DNA of 64,000 bases from Spirochaetales bacterium (GTDB lineage Bacteria > Spirochaetota > Spirochaetia > SZUA-6 > RPPD01), in assembly GCA_016929065.1 (NCBI GenBank), contig JAFGJO010000038.1, positions 1 to 64,000 on the forward strand. Reading direction: 5' to 3'. A program made the position numbers and the translations under genes. The stretch's first letter is position 1. Each line of letters opens with the position of its first letter. This document shows, one piece after another, positions 55,801-64,000 of this stretch. The notes under the pieces are model-generated. The model ran no database searches. It was not told where the DNA came from and saw only the letters and a list, made by a program, of their open reading frames with translations.

Positions 55801-56262
55801 TTTCTTGACATGCACAAGGAAGGGGCGGCATTCCGGTCTTTGATCAACAATTTCGCCATCGCGATTTCTTTGGGGCTGCAGTACGGAGTACCACTGGAGG
55901 AATATGTCGATGCATTTACCTTTACGCGTTTTGAACCGAACGGGATTGTGCGGGGACATGAAAACATCAAAATGACGACCTCGGTGATCGACTTTATTTT
56001 CCGGGATCTGGCATTCTCGTATCTGAAACGGAGCGATCTGGTGCAGGTCAAGCCCGACGATCTTATCGCCACGACCACGATGGAATCCGGGGCAGCTGTA
56101 GCAGCGAACGGAAATGGAAACAGTCATACCAATGATGCACGTACTGCACGGAGTTTTGGCTATGAAGGCGATCCCTGTCCTGAATGTGGGCATTTTACTC
56201 TGGTTCGCAATGGAACGTGTTTAAAGTGTGAAACCTGCGGAGGCACAACCGGCTGTTCGTGA
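52891..56262 (+). CDS. nrdJ: Adenosylcobalamin-dependent (class II) ribonucleotide reductase
   Basis: A 1123-residue enzyme making deoxyribonucleotides with vitamin B12 instead of iron or oxygen. It shows NSPQWFNTG (about 125-135), [13 protein letters not shown] (near 205), ISVEDN-type [12 protein letters not shown], the barrel motif [20 protein letters not shown] and the [20 protein letters not shown] segment. The C-terminal CPECG...CLKCETCGG tail is the redox-cysteine/zinc-type end of NrdJ. GTG at 52891 has GGGAGGGA before it. No intein interrupts it. It lets the cell make DNA with or without oxygen and links to the B12-type uptake operon at 6630-10685. The leader is probably regulatory. 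Confidence 0.95.
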   Translation: MKIERYFTKKGEGPYADITFEKRTSEIKNIDGKLIFRQEGIVVPDFWNQIAVDIIAQKYFRKTGVPQKDGKTGGETDARQVFHRLAFTWTEWGRKYKYFDTEEDAQAFYDEMCFMLAYQMAAPNSPQWFNTGLFAAYGITGPAQGHYFVNPETNEVEKSKNAYERPQPHACFILSVEDNLINENGIMDLVTREARLFKYGSGTGSNFSSLRGKEEPLSGGGVSSGLLSFLKVGDRSASSIKSGGTTRRAAKMVCLDSNHPDIKQFVDWKVEEEYKVASMVTGSKVIKKHVDRIMKAVTKPIGGLQGDDCFDPTKNTLLLSALGDALEDQVPPAYLYQILQLARQGHTKQEMIEYSTEWDKEAYNTVSGQSSNNSIRIPASFMDAVKKGTEVAVTSRTDGKPMKKIKAAVLWEEMAVASWKCADPGIQFHSTINEWHTCPKDGEIRASNPCSEYMFLDDTACNLASLNLLTFYDQENERFKIDDYIHAIRLWTIALEISVVMAQFPSKSIARKSYDYRTLGLGFANLGALLMVMGIPYDSDEGRNIAGCLSAILTGHSYVTSAEMAKELGPFIRYKENKEDMLRVIRNHRRAAYNAAAKEYEGLSVTPVGLSEKHSPKDLLAAAKKSWDMALEAGEKNGFRNAQVSVVAPTGTIGLVMSCDTTGIEPDFALVKFKKLAGGGYFKIINQSIPPALHRLGYTEEQIQDIIHYCIGHGTLEGAPAVSYADLKAKGFTAAQLKKITLILKNSFSLLAAFTAGVLGPEMVSGTLGIDEAISQKPGFNLLRHLGFSDEQIAQATTWACGTMTIEGAPHLKPEHYAVFDTAGKSGALGTRVINWIAHITMMASVQPFISGAISKTINMANETTVEEVKQAHWISWEKMLKAVAVYRDGSKLSQPLSSLEPGTDSLRDTLVNLSKNGLSALPKDPSVPVRKKRHLLPNRRAGYTQKAKIGGHSIFVRTGEYEDGTLGEIFLDMHKEGAAFRSLINNFAIAISLGLQYGVPLEEYVDAFTFTRFEPNGIVRGHENIKMTTSVIDFIFRDLAFSYLKRSDLVQVKPDDLIATTTMESGAAVAANGNGNSHTNDARTARSFGYEGDPCPECGHFTLVRNGTCLKCETCGGTTGCS

Positions 56263-56342
56263 GATTCCGCTAAGAATTTCACACAGAGGAGAGAAGAAAG
56301 GGAAGAAAGGAATTCAGGAAAAGATTGATTATAAATGAGGAG

Positions 56343-56373
56343 TCCGTCATCATATCTTTGATATGATGACGGA
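56343..56373. repeat. Perfect inverted repeat after nrdJ (14 bp arms, 3 nt loop)
   Basis: Arms TCCGTCATCATATC (56343-56356) and its exact reverse complement (56360-56373) flank TTT. It lies 80 bases after the nrdJ stop, preceded by purine-rich CACAGAGGAGAG-like sequence. No T-run follows, so simple termination is not obvious. Confidence 0.85.
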
Positions 56374-56493
56374 TATCCCGACGGGTTGTAATTTAATGTA
56401 TGATGAACACTTTTTTCCTGCCTTTTTTTATAATCTTTCTTTTCACTGTTTTTTTTTGATTTTTCCTGATAGTATTTAAGGAAGAAAAAGCGG

Positions 56494-56522
56494 TTTACAA
56501 ACATTTCATAATGTGTTATGTT
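56494..56522 (+). promoter_or_regulatory. Candidate rpmB promoter
   Basis: TTTACA (56494-56499) and TATGTT (56517-56522) are 17 bases apart. A leader of about 50 bases precedes the rpmB ATG at 56578. The perfect TATAAT at 56559 lies too close to the start to spare the ribosome site. Confidence 0.4.
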
Positions 56523-56577
56523 TTCAAGCTCAAATACAAAAGAAGACTTTATATTTTATATAATCGAGGAAAATACC

Positions 56578-56766
56578 ATGTCGAGAAAATGCGATATCTG
56601 CGGAAAATCAACAGTTGCAGGCAATAATGTCAGCCATGCCAATAACAAGACAAAACGTGTCTGGAGACCGAATATTCAGCGCGTGAATGCAGTGGTCGAT
56701 AACAAAAGTGTCTCCATGAAAGTGTGCACACGCTGTATACGCAGTGAGAAGGTTGTAAAACGCTAA
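56578..56766 (+). CDS. rpmB: 50S ribosomal protein L28
   Basis: A 62-residue ribosomal protein. [23 protein letters not shown] and the final CTRCIRS give the zinc-binding (C+) form with CxxC pairs near residues 5-8 and 51-54. ATG 56578 follows GAGGAAAATACC. An upstream ATG in the same frame (56518) adds a non-conserved tail and is not used. L28 binds 23S rRNA in the large subunit. No second ribosomal gene adjoins it; the signal peptidase gene follows 57 bases later. Confidence 0.95.
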   Translation: MSRKCDICGKSTVAGNNVSHANNKTKRVWRPNIQRVNAVVDNKSVSMKVCTRCIRSEKVVKR

Positions 56767-56823
56767 GGTTTTACTTTAATTTTCGCTGCCTCTTTCTTTA
56801 TTCCTGCACACAGAGGCTTCCGG

Positions 56824-57675
56824 ATGACATGTAAAAAGCTTGAAGACTGGCTTGTTCTGACAACAGAGAAGTTTCTGACTTACCGAAAACGGAGAATCCT
56901 CATTAAAAAAGAAAAGACAAAAAAGAGGCCCGCGTTTGTCGAATTGCTGTATACCATTCTCTTTGTTGTCGCTGCGGTCATGCTCATCAATATGTTTTTG
57001 TTTCAGAATTACAGAATTCCGTCCCGCAGCATGGTTTCAACACTTGAAGTCGGCGATCTTATCTTCGTGGAAAAACCGATGTTCGGTCCCGAAATATTAC
57101 CTGGTACCCTGAAAATTCCGGCATTCCGGGAAGTGAAACGGGGAGAGGTTATCTCGTTTGAGAGCGAGAAATATGCTCAAAACGGGCCGGTGATCGAATT
57201 TTTCCATCGTTTTGTCTATTTTATCACCTTCTCGTTCGCCAATTTGAAACAGGATCCCCAAACGCATGAACCAGTTGTCGATCTGCTGATCAAACGGGCA
57301 ATCGGCCTGCCCGGTGAATCTGTCCGCATCAGGCATGATACAATTGAAATCCGCCGTGAGTTTGAGAATACCTGGATCCCGGAAGAGCAGCTGATCAATG
57401 AGAGGCCGGTTCCCTACACCATTGCATCCAACAGAGAAAGTAATTTTCGAGATTTTATTGAACAATCACCATATGACCGGAAAGAATTTTACCATGAACT
57501 TTTCTACAAGGCATGCAATGGCTGGTACATCCCGCCCGGCATGTTTTTCCCCATGGGAGACAAGCGTGATGAATCCCGGGATGCGCGTGTGTACGGCCCT
57601 GTTCCCGTCTCCCGCATTCAGGGCAAAGCAGTGTTCCGGTTTTTCCCGTTCAGCCGCGCTGGGGCGATCTATTAA
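56824..57675 (+). CDS. lepB: Signal peptidase I
   Basis: A 283-residue membrane protease removing signal peptides from exported proteins. One membrane helix (about residues 40-60) is followed by the catalytic box IPSRSMVSTLEVGD (nucleophile Ser69). The general-base Lys sits in LIKRAIGLPGES (near 157), and GDKRDESRDARVYGPV is the C-terminal signature. The N-terminal 35 residues are basic, so the catalytic part faces the periplasm. An insertion between the boxes makes it longer than the minimal form. The ribosome site AGAGG lies inside a CACACAGAGGC tract. Confidence 0.93.
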   Translation: MTCKKLEDWLVLTTEKFLTYRKRRILIKKEKTKKRPAFVELLYTILFVVAAVMLINMFLFQNYRIPSRSMVSTLEVGDLIFVEKPMFGPEILPGTLKIPAFREVKRGEVISFESEKYAQNGPVIEFFHRFVYFITFSFANLKQDPQTHEPVVDLLIKRAIGLPGESVRIRHDTIEIRREFENTWIPEEQLINERPVPYTIASNRESNFRDFIEQSPYDRKEFYHELFYKACNGWYIPPGMFFPMGDKRDESRDARVYGPVPVSRIQGKAVFRFFPFSRAGAIY

Positions 57676-57690
57676 TACAGCAGGGGAAGC

Positions 57691-57734
57691 TTCGCCCGAC
57701 CACTAAATTTATTACGATTTAGTGGTCGGGTGAA
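57691..57734. repeat. Long inverted repeat after lepB (18 bp arms, 8 nt loop, one mismatch)
   Basis: Left arm TTCGCCCGACCACTAAAT (57691-57708) and right arm 57717-57734 pair with one G/T mismatch around TTATTACG. It lies 16 bases after the lepB stop. The RNA stem would be strong, but no T-run follows on either strand. It may still end transcription or protect the 3' end. Confidence 0.75.
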
Positions 57735-57923
57735 GAAAAAAATCCTGTTAATATGGCTGGATGTATTACTTGAACATTGTTTATAAAGGATATTGGAAGT
57801 GCGGAGCACCTTTTAACTACGAGAACTGAGTAATTTTTGATTTCCTGGAAATCCGTTATTTCCTCTGTCACCAAATCAGCGCCGAGCAATCAACGGTTTG
57901 TTATTTTTTTCATCCTGGTTTAT

Positions 57924-59108
57924 CTACGCTTCTTTATGTTCGCGGTTCACATGCAGTTTGCAGACATCACGCAGCTTGTCGATATTGTTCACTGATACGG
58001 TACCGTAATTGACATGAATGTTTGTGTCATTGATGAACTCTTTGATTTTTGCATCTTCAACATTCAGGGTATTGGTCATGACGCGTAAATCCTGCAGAGA
58101 GAAATCGAAGGAGCAGACCATGTCCCGCCGTCTTCCTTCGTTTGACTCAATTATAAAATCCAGGCAGTCGTACAATCGTGTGACCGGATTTTCATAGCTG
58201 AGGTTTATTGACCTCCGGTAGGAATACCATATCCGCTTTGCCAGGCTTGTAAAAACATTCTGGAGAATTTTGCCGCCCAGGTGGGTCATAAATGTTTCCT
58301 TGGTGAGCACCAGAAGACTTGATTCTTCAAATGCAACTGCCGTCGCATTTCTTTCTTCCTGATTCAGAATTGCCATTTCGCCAAAGAATTCGCCTTTGCC
58401 GAGCATGGCAACGACAAATTCGCTTTCCTTGTCGATATGGGATATTTTGACCTTGCCGCGGTCAATGAAATAAAACAGATCGCTTTTTTCCTGTTCAAGG
58501 AAAATAATCTGGCCGGCGCGGTAGACTGCATGATGCCCCTCTTTTTCAGGCTCCTGTATTGATACGTTGAATTTTGCTTTCAGGGCTTCAATCTGCTGTG
58601 TTATCCTTATTATCCGGGCCTGGTCTTTTGAATATTTCAAAAATGTTTCAAGCGCATACAGACATTGTTCATACTGTTTGTTCTTGTAATAAAATTCTGC
58701 GGTTTCCAGAAAATAATCCGGATTCTCGGTATAGACCGACTGTGAACAGAGTGCGAACAGTTTCGCATTGATTTTCCGTAAACGCTGTGAGTAATCGGTG
58801 ACGATTTTGAAAAAGATATCCTGTTTCTGGGAAAGAAATGAAATCAGATTTTCCTTCGGGATCATCACTACGGTGCTGGGCTCGACTGCAATCAGGCGGT
58901 TGAGGTAGCCATGGCCTGTCAGGCATGCGGTGAGGCCGAAGGTATCCCCGGCTTTTAATGAGCGCGCCTCATGATGCTGTTCAAACATCATGTACTGCTT
59001 CAGCAGACCGCTTTTCAGGATAAAAAAATATGGCATTGCTTTTGAGTTTTCCATCCATATAATAGCGCCTTTTTTATAGGTGCGTTCCTGAAAAATATTA
59101 TTTGCCAT
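57924..59108 (-). CDS. Dual cyclic-nucleotide-binding domain protein
   Basis: A 394-residue protein with two cNMP-binding folds. The first (about 1-115; PYFFILKSGLLKQYM, LKAGDTFGLTACLTG) has no clear phosphate-binding Arg. The second (about 195-310; LFYFIDRGKVKISHI, MLGKGEFFGEMAILNQEERN) has the FGEMA..N..RxA form, with Asn-Ala-Thr in place of the usual R-x-A. A helical TPR-like linker joins them, and the C-terminal 70 residues may form a winged helix (LQDLRVMTNTLNVEDAKIKE). It has no ribosome site and may be leaderless: TATAGT lies nine bases before ATG 59108. Ligand uncertain. Confidence 0.78.
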   Translation of the reverse strand: MANNIFQERTYKKGAIIWMENSKAMPYFFILKSGLLKQYMMFEQHHEARSLKAGDTFGLTACLTGHGYLNRLIAVEPSTVVMIPKENLISFLSQKQDIFFKIVTDYSQRLRKINAKLFALCSQSVYTENPDYFLETAEFYYKNKQYEQCLYALETFLKYSKDQARIIRITQQIEALKAKFNVSIQEPEKEGHHAVYRAGQIIFLEQEKSDLFYFIDRGKVKISHIDKESEFVVAMLGKGEFFGEMAILNQEERNATAVAFEESSLLVLTKETFMTHLGGKILQNVFTSLAKRIWYSYRRSINLSYENPVTRLYDCLDFIIESNEGRRRDMVCSFDFSLQDLRVMTNTLNVEDAKIKEFINDTNIHVNYGTVSVNNIDKLRDVCKLHVNREHKEA

Positions 59109-59130
59109 ATAGTGTTTACTATAACGGAAA

Positions 59131-59943
59131 ATGTCAAAAAAACAACAAGTTTTTATGGGCGAACAGCTTGATAAAGGGTCTTTGAGCAGTTACTGTAGGA
59201 GCATGATCCAGTTTATGTTGAAATGTATCCGGGCACTCCTTGTTCCAGTCTTCCCTCAGCGTTGTGTCCTGTGCCTGTGCGAACTATCCGGGACAGAGAT
59301 GTTTTTTCAGCCGGAGACCCATGCACCCCTGTGCCGAAACTGTGCCGGCCAGCTTCCGGTTTTATCGGGCCGGCGCTGCAATGTATGCAGCGAACCGCTT
59401 GTTTCAGAAAAGGACCTCTGTACTGCCTGCAGGGATACGTCCTGTGCCTTCGAGAGCAATACCTCTGTATTTCACTATCAGGGCATGGTCAAAGAGCTTG
59501 TGTGGGTATATAAATTCGGCAAACAGCGAAGCTGCGCATCTGTATTTATTCCTTTTTTTTTATCCCTGCAGACTCCCGGCGGCATGATACATAAAGAGAA
59601 TTTTACTTCTATTATTCCTGTGCCGGCTTCCCCTGAAAGCCTGAAACGGCGCGGCTTTGACCAGGCGAAAGTCATCGCGGCAATGCTGGCATTAAAAACC
59701 GGGATTCCTTTCCAGCCGGTACTCAAACGGGGCAGGGGAATCGCACAAAAAAAACTTTCCCGTTCAAAAAGACAATTGAATCTCTCCGGGCAGGTGTTTT
59801 TTACGCCGCGGCACGAGATTGGCCCCAGGCCTCTTTTGATTGACGATATCTTTACTACCGGATCAACAGGAAATGAGTGCAGTCTGGTATTAAAACAGCA
59901 CGGGGCAATGCAGGTTCACGTAGTGACCATCGCAAAGGATTAG
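59131..59943 (+). CDS. ComF-family phosphoribosyltransferase-like protein
   Basis: A 270-residue protein of the ComF/GntX family, linked to DNA uptake or metabolism in other bacteria. Two cysteine clusters (CVLCLCEL; CRNCAGQLPVLSGRRCNVCS; CTACRDTSC) form zinc ribbons. The PRPP-type motif is RPLLIDDIFTTGSTGNEC, preceded by RGFDQAKVIAAML. The start is uncertain: ATG 59131 overlaps the likely promoter of the divergent gene; ATG 59203 with TAGGAG upstream is a possible shorter start (246 residues). Confidence 0.85.
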   Translation: MSKKQQVFMGEQLDKGSLSSYCRSMIQFMLKCIRALLVPVFPQRCVLCLCELSGTEMFFQPETHAPLCRNCAGQLPVLSGRRCNVCSEPLVSEKDLCTACRDTSCAFESNTSVFHYQGMVKELVWVYKFGKQRSCASVFIPFFLSLQTPGGMIHKENFTSIIPVPASPESLKRRGFDQAKVIAAMLALKTGIPFQPVLKRGRGIAQKKLSRSKRQLNLSGQVFFTPRHEIGPRPLLIDDIFTTGSTGNECSLVLKQHGAMQVHVVTIAKD

Positions 59944-60007
59944 ACAGCTGCAGAAGGGAGTGACTTTCCGGGGGGAACCCCGGTGAAGTACCGGAAAAAT
60001 AATGTTG

Positions 60008-60046
60008 TTGACATACAACCGTTTTATCTGTTATGTTGTATACAAC
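60008..60046 (+). promoter_or_regulatory. rimP-nusA-infB promoter with palindromic operator-like site
   Basis: TTGACA (60008-60013) and TATGTT (60032-60037) are 18 bases apart. The 12-base palindrome GTTGTATACAAC (60035-60046) overlaps the -10 box, and its half-site ATACAAC recurs at 60014-60019. This arrangement suits a repressor site at the start region. Confidence 0.5.
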
Positions 60047-60065
60047 CAGTTAAAATAGGTATTAC

Positions 60066-60097
60066 AAAAAAAGAGTCGCACGTACGACTCTTTTTTT
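60066..60097 (+). terminator. Intrinsic terminator between the promoter and rimP
   Basis: Stem GAGTCG (60073-60078) pairs with CGACTC (60085-60090) around CACGTA, flanked by A7 and T7. It lies after the promoter at 60008 and 18 bases before rimP, so it can act as an attenuator as well as ending comF transcripts. Confidence 0.9.
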
Positions 60098-60114
60098 ATA
60101 TCAGGTGAAACACA

Positions 60115-60579
60115 GTGCAGCGGGCAGCAGAAGCAATTGAAAGTGAAATAGGAAAAGAAATTGAACCCATTGTGAATGCAATGGGTCTCCATCTGGTCGA
60201 GCTCACCATTTCCTTTATGAAACGATCATGCTCGGTTATCATTGTCATTCACAAGACAGGCGGGGTAACCGTTGCCGATTGCTCCGCTGTGGCCAAGAAC
60301 CTGCAGCCCCGACTGGAGCTGCATGAGGAACTGAAGGATTTCCAGCTTCAGGTAGCTTCGCCGGGCATTTCGCGCATGCTGAAATCGAGACGTGAATACA
60401 GCATTTTTAAAGGCCGCGGGCTGTCGGTTTTACGAACAGGGAACAGTGAATGGACGAACGGGATTCTCCGGGAAGTGGCAGACGAACATATTGTTCTGGG
60501 CGGTCCGGAGAATGCCGAAAAAATACCCTTTGCCGGAATAAAAAAGGCAAAATTAATAACTTTAGAGGGGGAGAACTGA
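60115..60579 (+). CDS. rimP: Ribosome maturation factor RimP
   Basis: A 154-residue protein needed for 30S subunit assembly. The N-terminal alpha/beta domain (IEPIVNAMGLHLVELTISF) and the core ASPGISRMLKSRREYSIFKG followed by a C-terminal SH3-like part match RimP. GTG 60115 has AGGTGA before it. Two bases separate its stop from the nusA start, the standard rimP-nusA-infB order. Confidence 0.9.
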   Translation: MQRAAEAIESEIGKEIEPIVNAMGLHLVELTISFMKRSCSVIIVIHKTGGVTVADCSAVAKNLQPRLELHEELKDFQLQVASPGISRMLKSRREYSIFKGRGLSVLRTGNSEWTNGILREVADEHIVLGGPENAEKIPFAGIKKAKLITLEGEN

Positions 60580-60581
60580 CA

Positions 60582-62099
60582 ATGTCCTCTGATATGGCAA
60601 AAGCCATCAAACAGATGTCGCAGGAACGGGGCGTTCCGGAAGAACTTATTTTCAAGACAATTGAGGAAGCGCTTCTTGCGGCATACAAGAAAAAATATGG
60701 AACCGTTGAAAACGCGGTGGTAAAATTCAATGAAGAAACAAGTGATGTGACCGTCTACTCACGAAAGAAGATTGTCGATGATATCGATGATCCGGTTACT
60801 GAAATTCTTCTGAATGAAGCATTGACATTCAATGAAGCGTGTGAACTCGGGGATGAACTCCTTATCGAGGTGAATCCGAAGGAATTTGACCGGAATGCCG
60901 TGCAGAGTGCAAAACAGCGTGCAAAGCAGACATTGAAGGACATCCAGAAAGACACGTTGTATTCAGAGTTCAAGGAAAAAGTGGGAGAAATGATCATTGG
61001 ATATTACCAGCGGGAACGCAATGGGAATATTTATGTGGATCTTGGAAAAACTGAAGGTATTCTCCCGAAAAAGTATCAGTCGCCCCGCGAGTTGTACCAT
61101 GCGAATGACCGGATCAAGGCATATATTTACGAAGTAAACAAAACACCGGGCGGGCTTCAGATTGTATTGTCGCGAACGCATACGGAATTCGTGAAAAAGA
61201 TATTTGAGCTGGAGGTTCCCGAGATTTATGACCATACAGTCGAGATCTTCAAGATAGTCCGTGAACCCGGATACCGGACGAAAATTGCCGTGTACTCAAA
61301 CAGAGAGGATGTTGATCCTGTCGGTGCGTGTGTTGGTTTGAAAGGCGTCCGTATCCAGGCGATCGTAAAGGAACTGGAAGGGGAAAAGATTGATATTTTG
61401 AAATACGATGCCAATCCAATTCATTTTATCAAAAATGCGCTCTCTCCTGCTGATGTAGAACATGTCATCATTCTTGACGAGTCAAAAAAACAGGCGCTCG
61501 CACTGGTGGATGATACCCAGTTGTCTTTGGCAATCGGCAAGCAGGGGCTGAATGTTCGTCTGGCAAACAGGCTGGTAGACTGGAATATTGATGTGAAAAC
61601 CAATGCACAGTTTGAAGAGATGGATATCTCCATGGAAACCAAAAAAGCAGTCAGTGCACTTTTTGGGGACGTAGAAGAAGAAGAAATCGAAAATGTCTCC
61701 GAGCTTCCCGGTATTACCGAAGAACTGGTTGCATTGCTGAAAAATAATAACATAGAACTCATTGAAACTCTTGTCTCAATGGATGATAATGGTTTAAATT
61801 CTCTCGAAGGAATCACAGAGGAATCACTGGCAAAGCTCAAAAAGATTCTTGAAGATTCAATCGAAATTGTAGAAGAAGAAGGAGCCGGCCGGGGCGGAGA
61901 AGCCTCAAGCGAATACGCCGGACAGGAAGCAGATTCCTCTGAAGAAGCAGAAGCGGAAGAAGCCGGAGAAGAAGAGGAAGGGGCCTATGAATGCCCTGAA
62001 TGCGGCGGATCAATCGGCATCGAAATGACTGCATGTCCACACTGCGGCGTCGGCCTGAGCTTTGAGGATTCTGAAGAATCTGAGGGAACAGAGGAATAA
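60582..62099 (+). CDS. nusA: Transcription termination/antitermination factor NusA with C-terminal zinc ribbon
   Basis: A 505-residue RNA-polymerase-binding factor. An N-terminal domain (IFKTIEEALLAAYKKKYG), an S1 domain (GNIYVDLGKTEGILPKKYQ) and KH domains (DPVGACVGLKGVRIQAIVKE; LAIGKQGLNVRLANRLVD) are followed by a helix-hairpin-helix acidic repeat (about 370-425). The last 60 residues are acidic and then form a zinc ribbon (YECPECGGS...CPHCGVG). That ribbon is unusual for NusA. ATG 60582 follows AGAGGGGGAG; an upstream ATG at 60450 lies inside rimP. Confidence 0.93.
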   Translation: MSSDMAKAIKQMSQERGVPEELIFKTIEEALLAAYKKKYGTVENAVVKFNEETSDVTVYSRKKIVDDIDDPVTEILLNEALTFNEACELGDELLIEVNPKEFDRNAVQSAKQRAKQTLKDIQKDTLYSEFKEKVGEMIIGYYQRERNGNIYVDLGKTEGILPKKYQSPRELYHANDRIKAYIYEVNKTPGGLQIVLSRTHTEFVKKIFELEVPEIYDHTVEIFKIVREPGYRTKIAVYSNREDVDPVGACVGLKGVRIQAIVKELEGEKIDILKYDANPIHFIKNALSPADVEHVIILDESKKQALALVDDTQLSLAIGKQGLNVRLANRLVDWNIDVKTNAQFEEMDISMETKKAVSALFGDVEEEEIENVSELPGITEELVALLKNNNIELIETLVSMDDNGLNSLEGITEESLAKLKKILEDSIEIVEEEGAGRGGEASSEYAGQEADSSEEAEAEEAGEEEEGAYECPECGGSIGIEMTACPHCGVGLSFEDSEESEGTEE

Positions 62100-62117
62100 T
62101 TACGGAAAAGAGGGTGT

Positions 62118-64000
62118 ATGGCAGAAGATACGAAAAAAGATAAAAAACCCAAGACAGCACTTATCAAGCAGAAAAAGCAGGTAGAGAAGCAGTCCGGGGA
62201 AAGCGATAAGACCGAGAAAAAAAAGGTTGTTGTTGTCAAAAAAAAGGTTGTTGTCGTAAAAAAGAAGGCTCCTGAAAAAAAGCCCGAGGAAAAAAAACCA
62301 GCTGACAGGAAAGAATCTGCCGCAAGAACCACACCGAATGTTGCACGACGGCCGCCGGATAGAACACATGGGGACAGACAGCGTGATTCAAAACGGCCTT
62401 TTGAACCGCGCAGAAATACCAATGACAAATTCAGGCCGTCAGGAACAGGCCATGGCCAGGGCCAGGGCCAGGGCCAGGGCCCAAGACGGTTCTCTTCACA
62501 AAGAGGGCCTGATAATAAATTCGGCAACCGTACCGGAAAACCGGGCGGCGGCCCGGACCGAAGACCCTCATCCGGCGGGAAACCAAAACAAAGCGGAGGA
62601 TTCACCTCTTCAACGACCGATGAAAAGAAGACTGGTGCACGCCGGTTTATCAAAGCCAAGAAAAAACCGATTTATCAGCGCACACGGCATGAGGAACATG
62701 AGGAAAAACTGCTCATCGCGGCCAAAAAGAAGGCTGCGGCACAGAAGGCGAACCCGATTCCGAAAGAAATTAATATTATGGAAGTCATCACGGTTTCGGA
62801 TCTTGCCCGTAAAATGAACCTGAAGGCATCCGAACTCATTTCCAAACTGATGGGGATGGGGATGATGGTTACCATAAATCAGCAGATCGATGCGGAAACC
62901 GCACAGATTATTGCGGATGAATACGGCTGCTCGGTGAAAATACTTTCACTCTATGATGAAACAGTGATCGAAGAGGACGATGTTTCCGGGACTGAGTTCA
63001 AACACCGGCCGCCGATCGTCACGGTGATGGGCCATGTTGACCATGGAAAGACCAAGCTTCTTGATGCAATCCGCGAGGCCGATGTTGTCGGCGGGGAACA
63101 CGGCGGCATCACCCAGCATATCGGCGCATACTCAGCCCATCTGGATAAAGGAATCATTACCTTTCTGGATACCCCGGGCCATGAGGCATTTACATTGATG
63201 CGTGCCCGCGGTGCGCAGGTTACCGATATCGTGATCCTTGTTGTCTCTGCTGCGGACGGGGTAATGCCCCAGACCATCGAGGCAATCAATCATGCGAAAG
63301 AAGCAAAGGTCCCCATCATTGTCGCCGTAAATAAAATTGACCTTCCAGAGGCAAATGTGGAGCGCGTCAAGCAGCAGCTGTCAGAGTATGAGCTGCTGTC
63401 AGAAGACTGGGGTGGTCATACGCTTTTTTGTGAAATATCAGCCTTGCAACGCCTTGGAATCAATGAACTGCTGGATGCTATACTCCTGCAGTCGGAAATG
63501 CTTGAACTGAATGCGATCTATGACTGTAAGGCAAAAGGGCGGGTTCTTGAATCGAGAATTGACCACGGCCGGGGGATTGTCGCAACCGTGCTCATCCAGC
63601 AGGGAACCCTGAAAGTTGGAGATCCGTTTGTCGCGGGAATTTTCCCCGGGAAAGTGCGTGCGATGTTCAACGACAAAGGGGAAAAAGTTACGGTGTGTAC
63701 ACCGTCCATCCCTGTTGAAATTCTCGGTTTTGAAGGCATCCCGAATGCGGGCGATCCTTTCCAGATGACTGATACTGAAAAAACCGCACGGCAGGTGGGG
63801 GTCAAGCGCCAGGAATTGAAAAAACTCGAAGAAGCAAAAAATGTCAAGAAAATAACCCTTGACAATCTGTATGACCAGATTAAACAGGGAGAAATACAGG
63901 AACTGAAAGTCATAATCAAAGGTGATGTACACGGTTCTGTGGAAGCATTGCGGACATCGCTCGAGAAACTCACTACCGAAGAAATACGGCTTGTGGTCAT
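62118..64000 (+). CDS. infB: Translation initiation factor IF-2, 3' truncated by the window
   Basis: The frame is open from ATG 62118 (ribosome site AGAGGG) to the right edge, 627 codons. The first ~220 residues are low-complexity, basic and Pro/Gly-rich: [17 protein letters not shown] (near 34-50) and [11 protein letters not shown] from GGCCAG tandem repeats. The IF-2 N-domain ([19 protein letters not shown]) comes next, then GTPase motifs [19 protein letters not shown] and NKID. G1 reads GKTK rather than GKTT/GKTS. The domain brings initiator tRNA to the 30S subunit. The C-terminal half is beyond the window. Confidence 0.94.
   Translation, partial: MAEDTKKDKKPKTALIKQKKQVEKQSGESDKTEKKKVVVVKKKVVVVKKKAPEKKPEEKKPADRKESAARTTPNVARRPPDRTHGDRQRDSKRPFEPRRNTNDKFRPSGTGHGQGQGQGQGPRRFSSQRGPDNKFGNRTGKPGGGPDRRPSSGGKPKQSGGFTSSTTDEKKTGARRFIKAKKKPIYQRTRHEEHEEKLLIAAKKKAAAQKANPIPKEINIMEVITVSDLARKMNLKASELISKLMGMGMMVTINQQIDAETAQIIADEYGCSVKILSLYDETVIEEDDVSGTEFKHRPPIVTVMGHVDHGKTKLLDAIREADVVGGEHGGITQHIGAYSAHLDKGIITFLDTPGHEAFTLMRARGAQVTDIVILVVSAADGVMPQTIEAINHAKEAKVPIIVAVNKIDLPEANVERVKQQLSEYELLSEDWGGHTLFCEISALQRLGINELLDAILLQSEMLELNAIYDCKAKGRVLESRIDHGRGIVATVLIQQGTLKVGDPFVAGIFPGKVRAMFNDKGEKVTVCTPSIPVEILGFEGIPNAGDPFQMTDTEKTARQVGVKRQELKKLEEAKNVKKITLDNLYDQIKQGEIQELKVIIKGDVHGSVEALRTSLEKLTTEEIRLVV
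62454..62477 (+). repeat. GGCCAG hexanucleotide tandem repeat in infB
   Basis: Four GGCCAG units in tandem (62454-62477) encode Gly-Gln repeats in the IF-2 linker. Gain or loss of a unit keeps the frame, so it would change linker length only. Confidence 0.85.

Noticed and set aside
57691..57734. Terminator for lepB
   Set aside because: The stem is long, but neither strand has a following T-run; recorded as an inverted repeat instead.
61985..62659. Long minus-strand open frame opposite infB
   Set aside because: It is the shadow of the low-complexity, repeat-rich IF-2 N-terminus, with no ribosome site or family likeness.

Overview
The window looks like a chromosomal piece of a treponeme-like spirochaete (Spirochaetota). 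The best evidence is a full-length cytoplasmic filament protein A gene (cfpA). It sits beside a PPDK-type gene and, on the other side, a divergent block with a VWA protein and a large lipoprotein. As I recall it, this is the gene order of Treponema pallidum around TP0746-TP0751. The rest fits: many lipoproteins with relaxed lipoboxes, a B12-dependent ribonucleotide reductase, UvrB, RimP-NusA-IF2, and moderate GC. No rRNA, tRNA or CRISPR was found.

Layout. 1-5300 (minus): the promoter-proximal part of an NHLP-type peptide export operon (HlyD-like adaptor, C39-peptidase ABC transporter, second ABC transporter cut by the window edge). It is visibly GC-richer than its surroundings. 5300-6629: a gene-poor scar with three perfect short-loop hairpins, a probable IS91-type transposase remnant and two CGCAGAG-type repeats. 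6630-10685: a four-gene, end-overlapping BtuFCD/FecBCD-type uptake operon ending in an MFS transporter. 10689-20899 (minus): DUF445 protein, SH3 lipoprotein, UvrB, HtrA protease, hybrid histidine kinase, a 56-residue protein and a ComM-type AAA protein. 21035-23158: a TM2-like protein, a pseudouridine synthase and a DUF2089/YvlB-like pair. 23419-33492: surface or envelope genes (two lipoproteins, three VWA proteins) with NrnA-like and GlgC-like genes. 33784-39563: cfpA, a linker protein and a PPDK-like protein. 39638-51611: sugar metabolism genes, a serine-palmitoyltransferase-like enzyme, a TPR protein, an MFS transporter, an SGNH esterase and a methyltransferase. 51643-57675: a PfkB kinase, nrdJ with a structured leader, rpmB and signal peptidase I. 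57924-64000: a cyclic-nucleotide-binding protein, ComF, then rimP-nusA-infB (infB runs off the edge).

The points most worth a second look are these. The PPDK-like protein keeps its phospho-His and PEP/pyruvate site but has lost the ATP-grasp signatures. The nrdJ and rimP leaders each place a promoter upstream of a terminator-like hairpin that itself precedes the gene. uvrB appears to start at ATT. Perfect inverted repeats with unrelated sequences but the same shape (14-19 bp arms, 1-3 nt loop) occur in several intergenic gaps. The NHLP export cassette has no visible precursor in this window. All calls come from reading the sequence; no database search was run.
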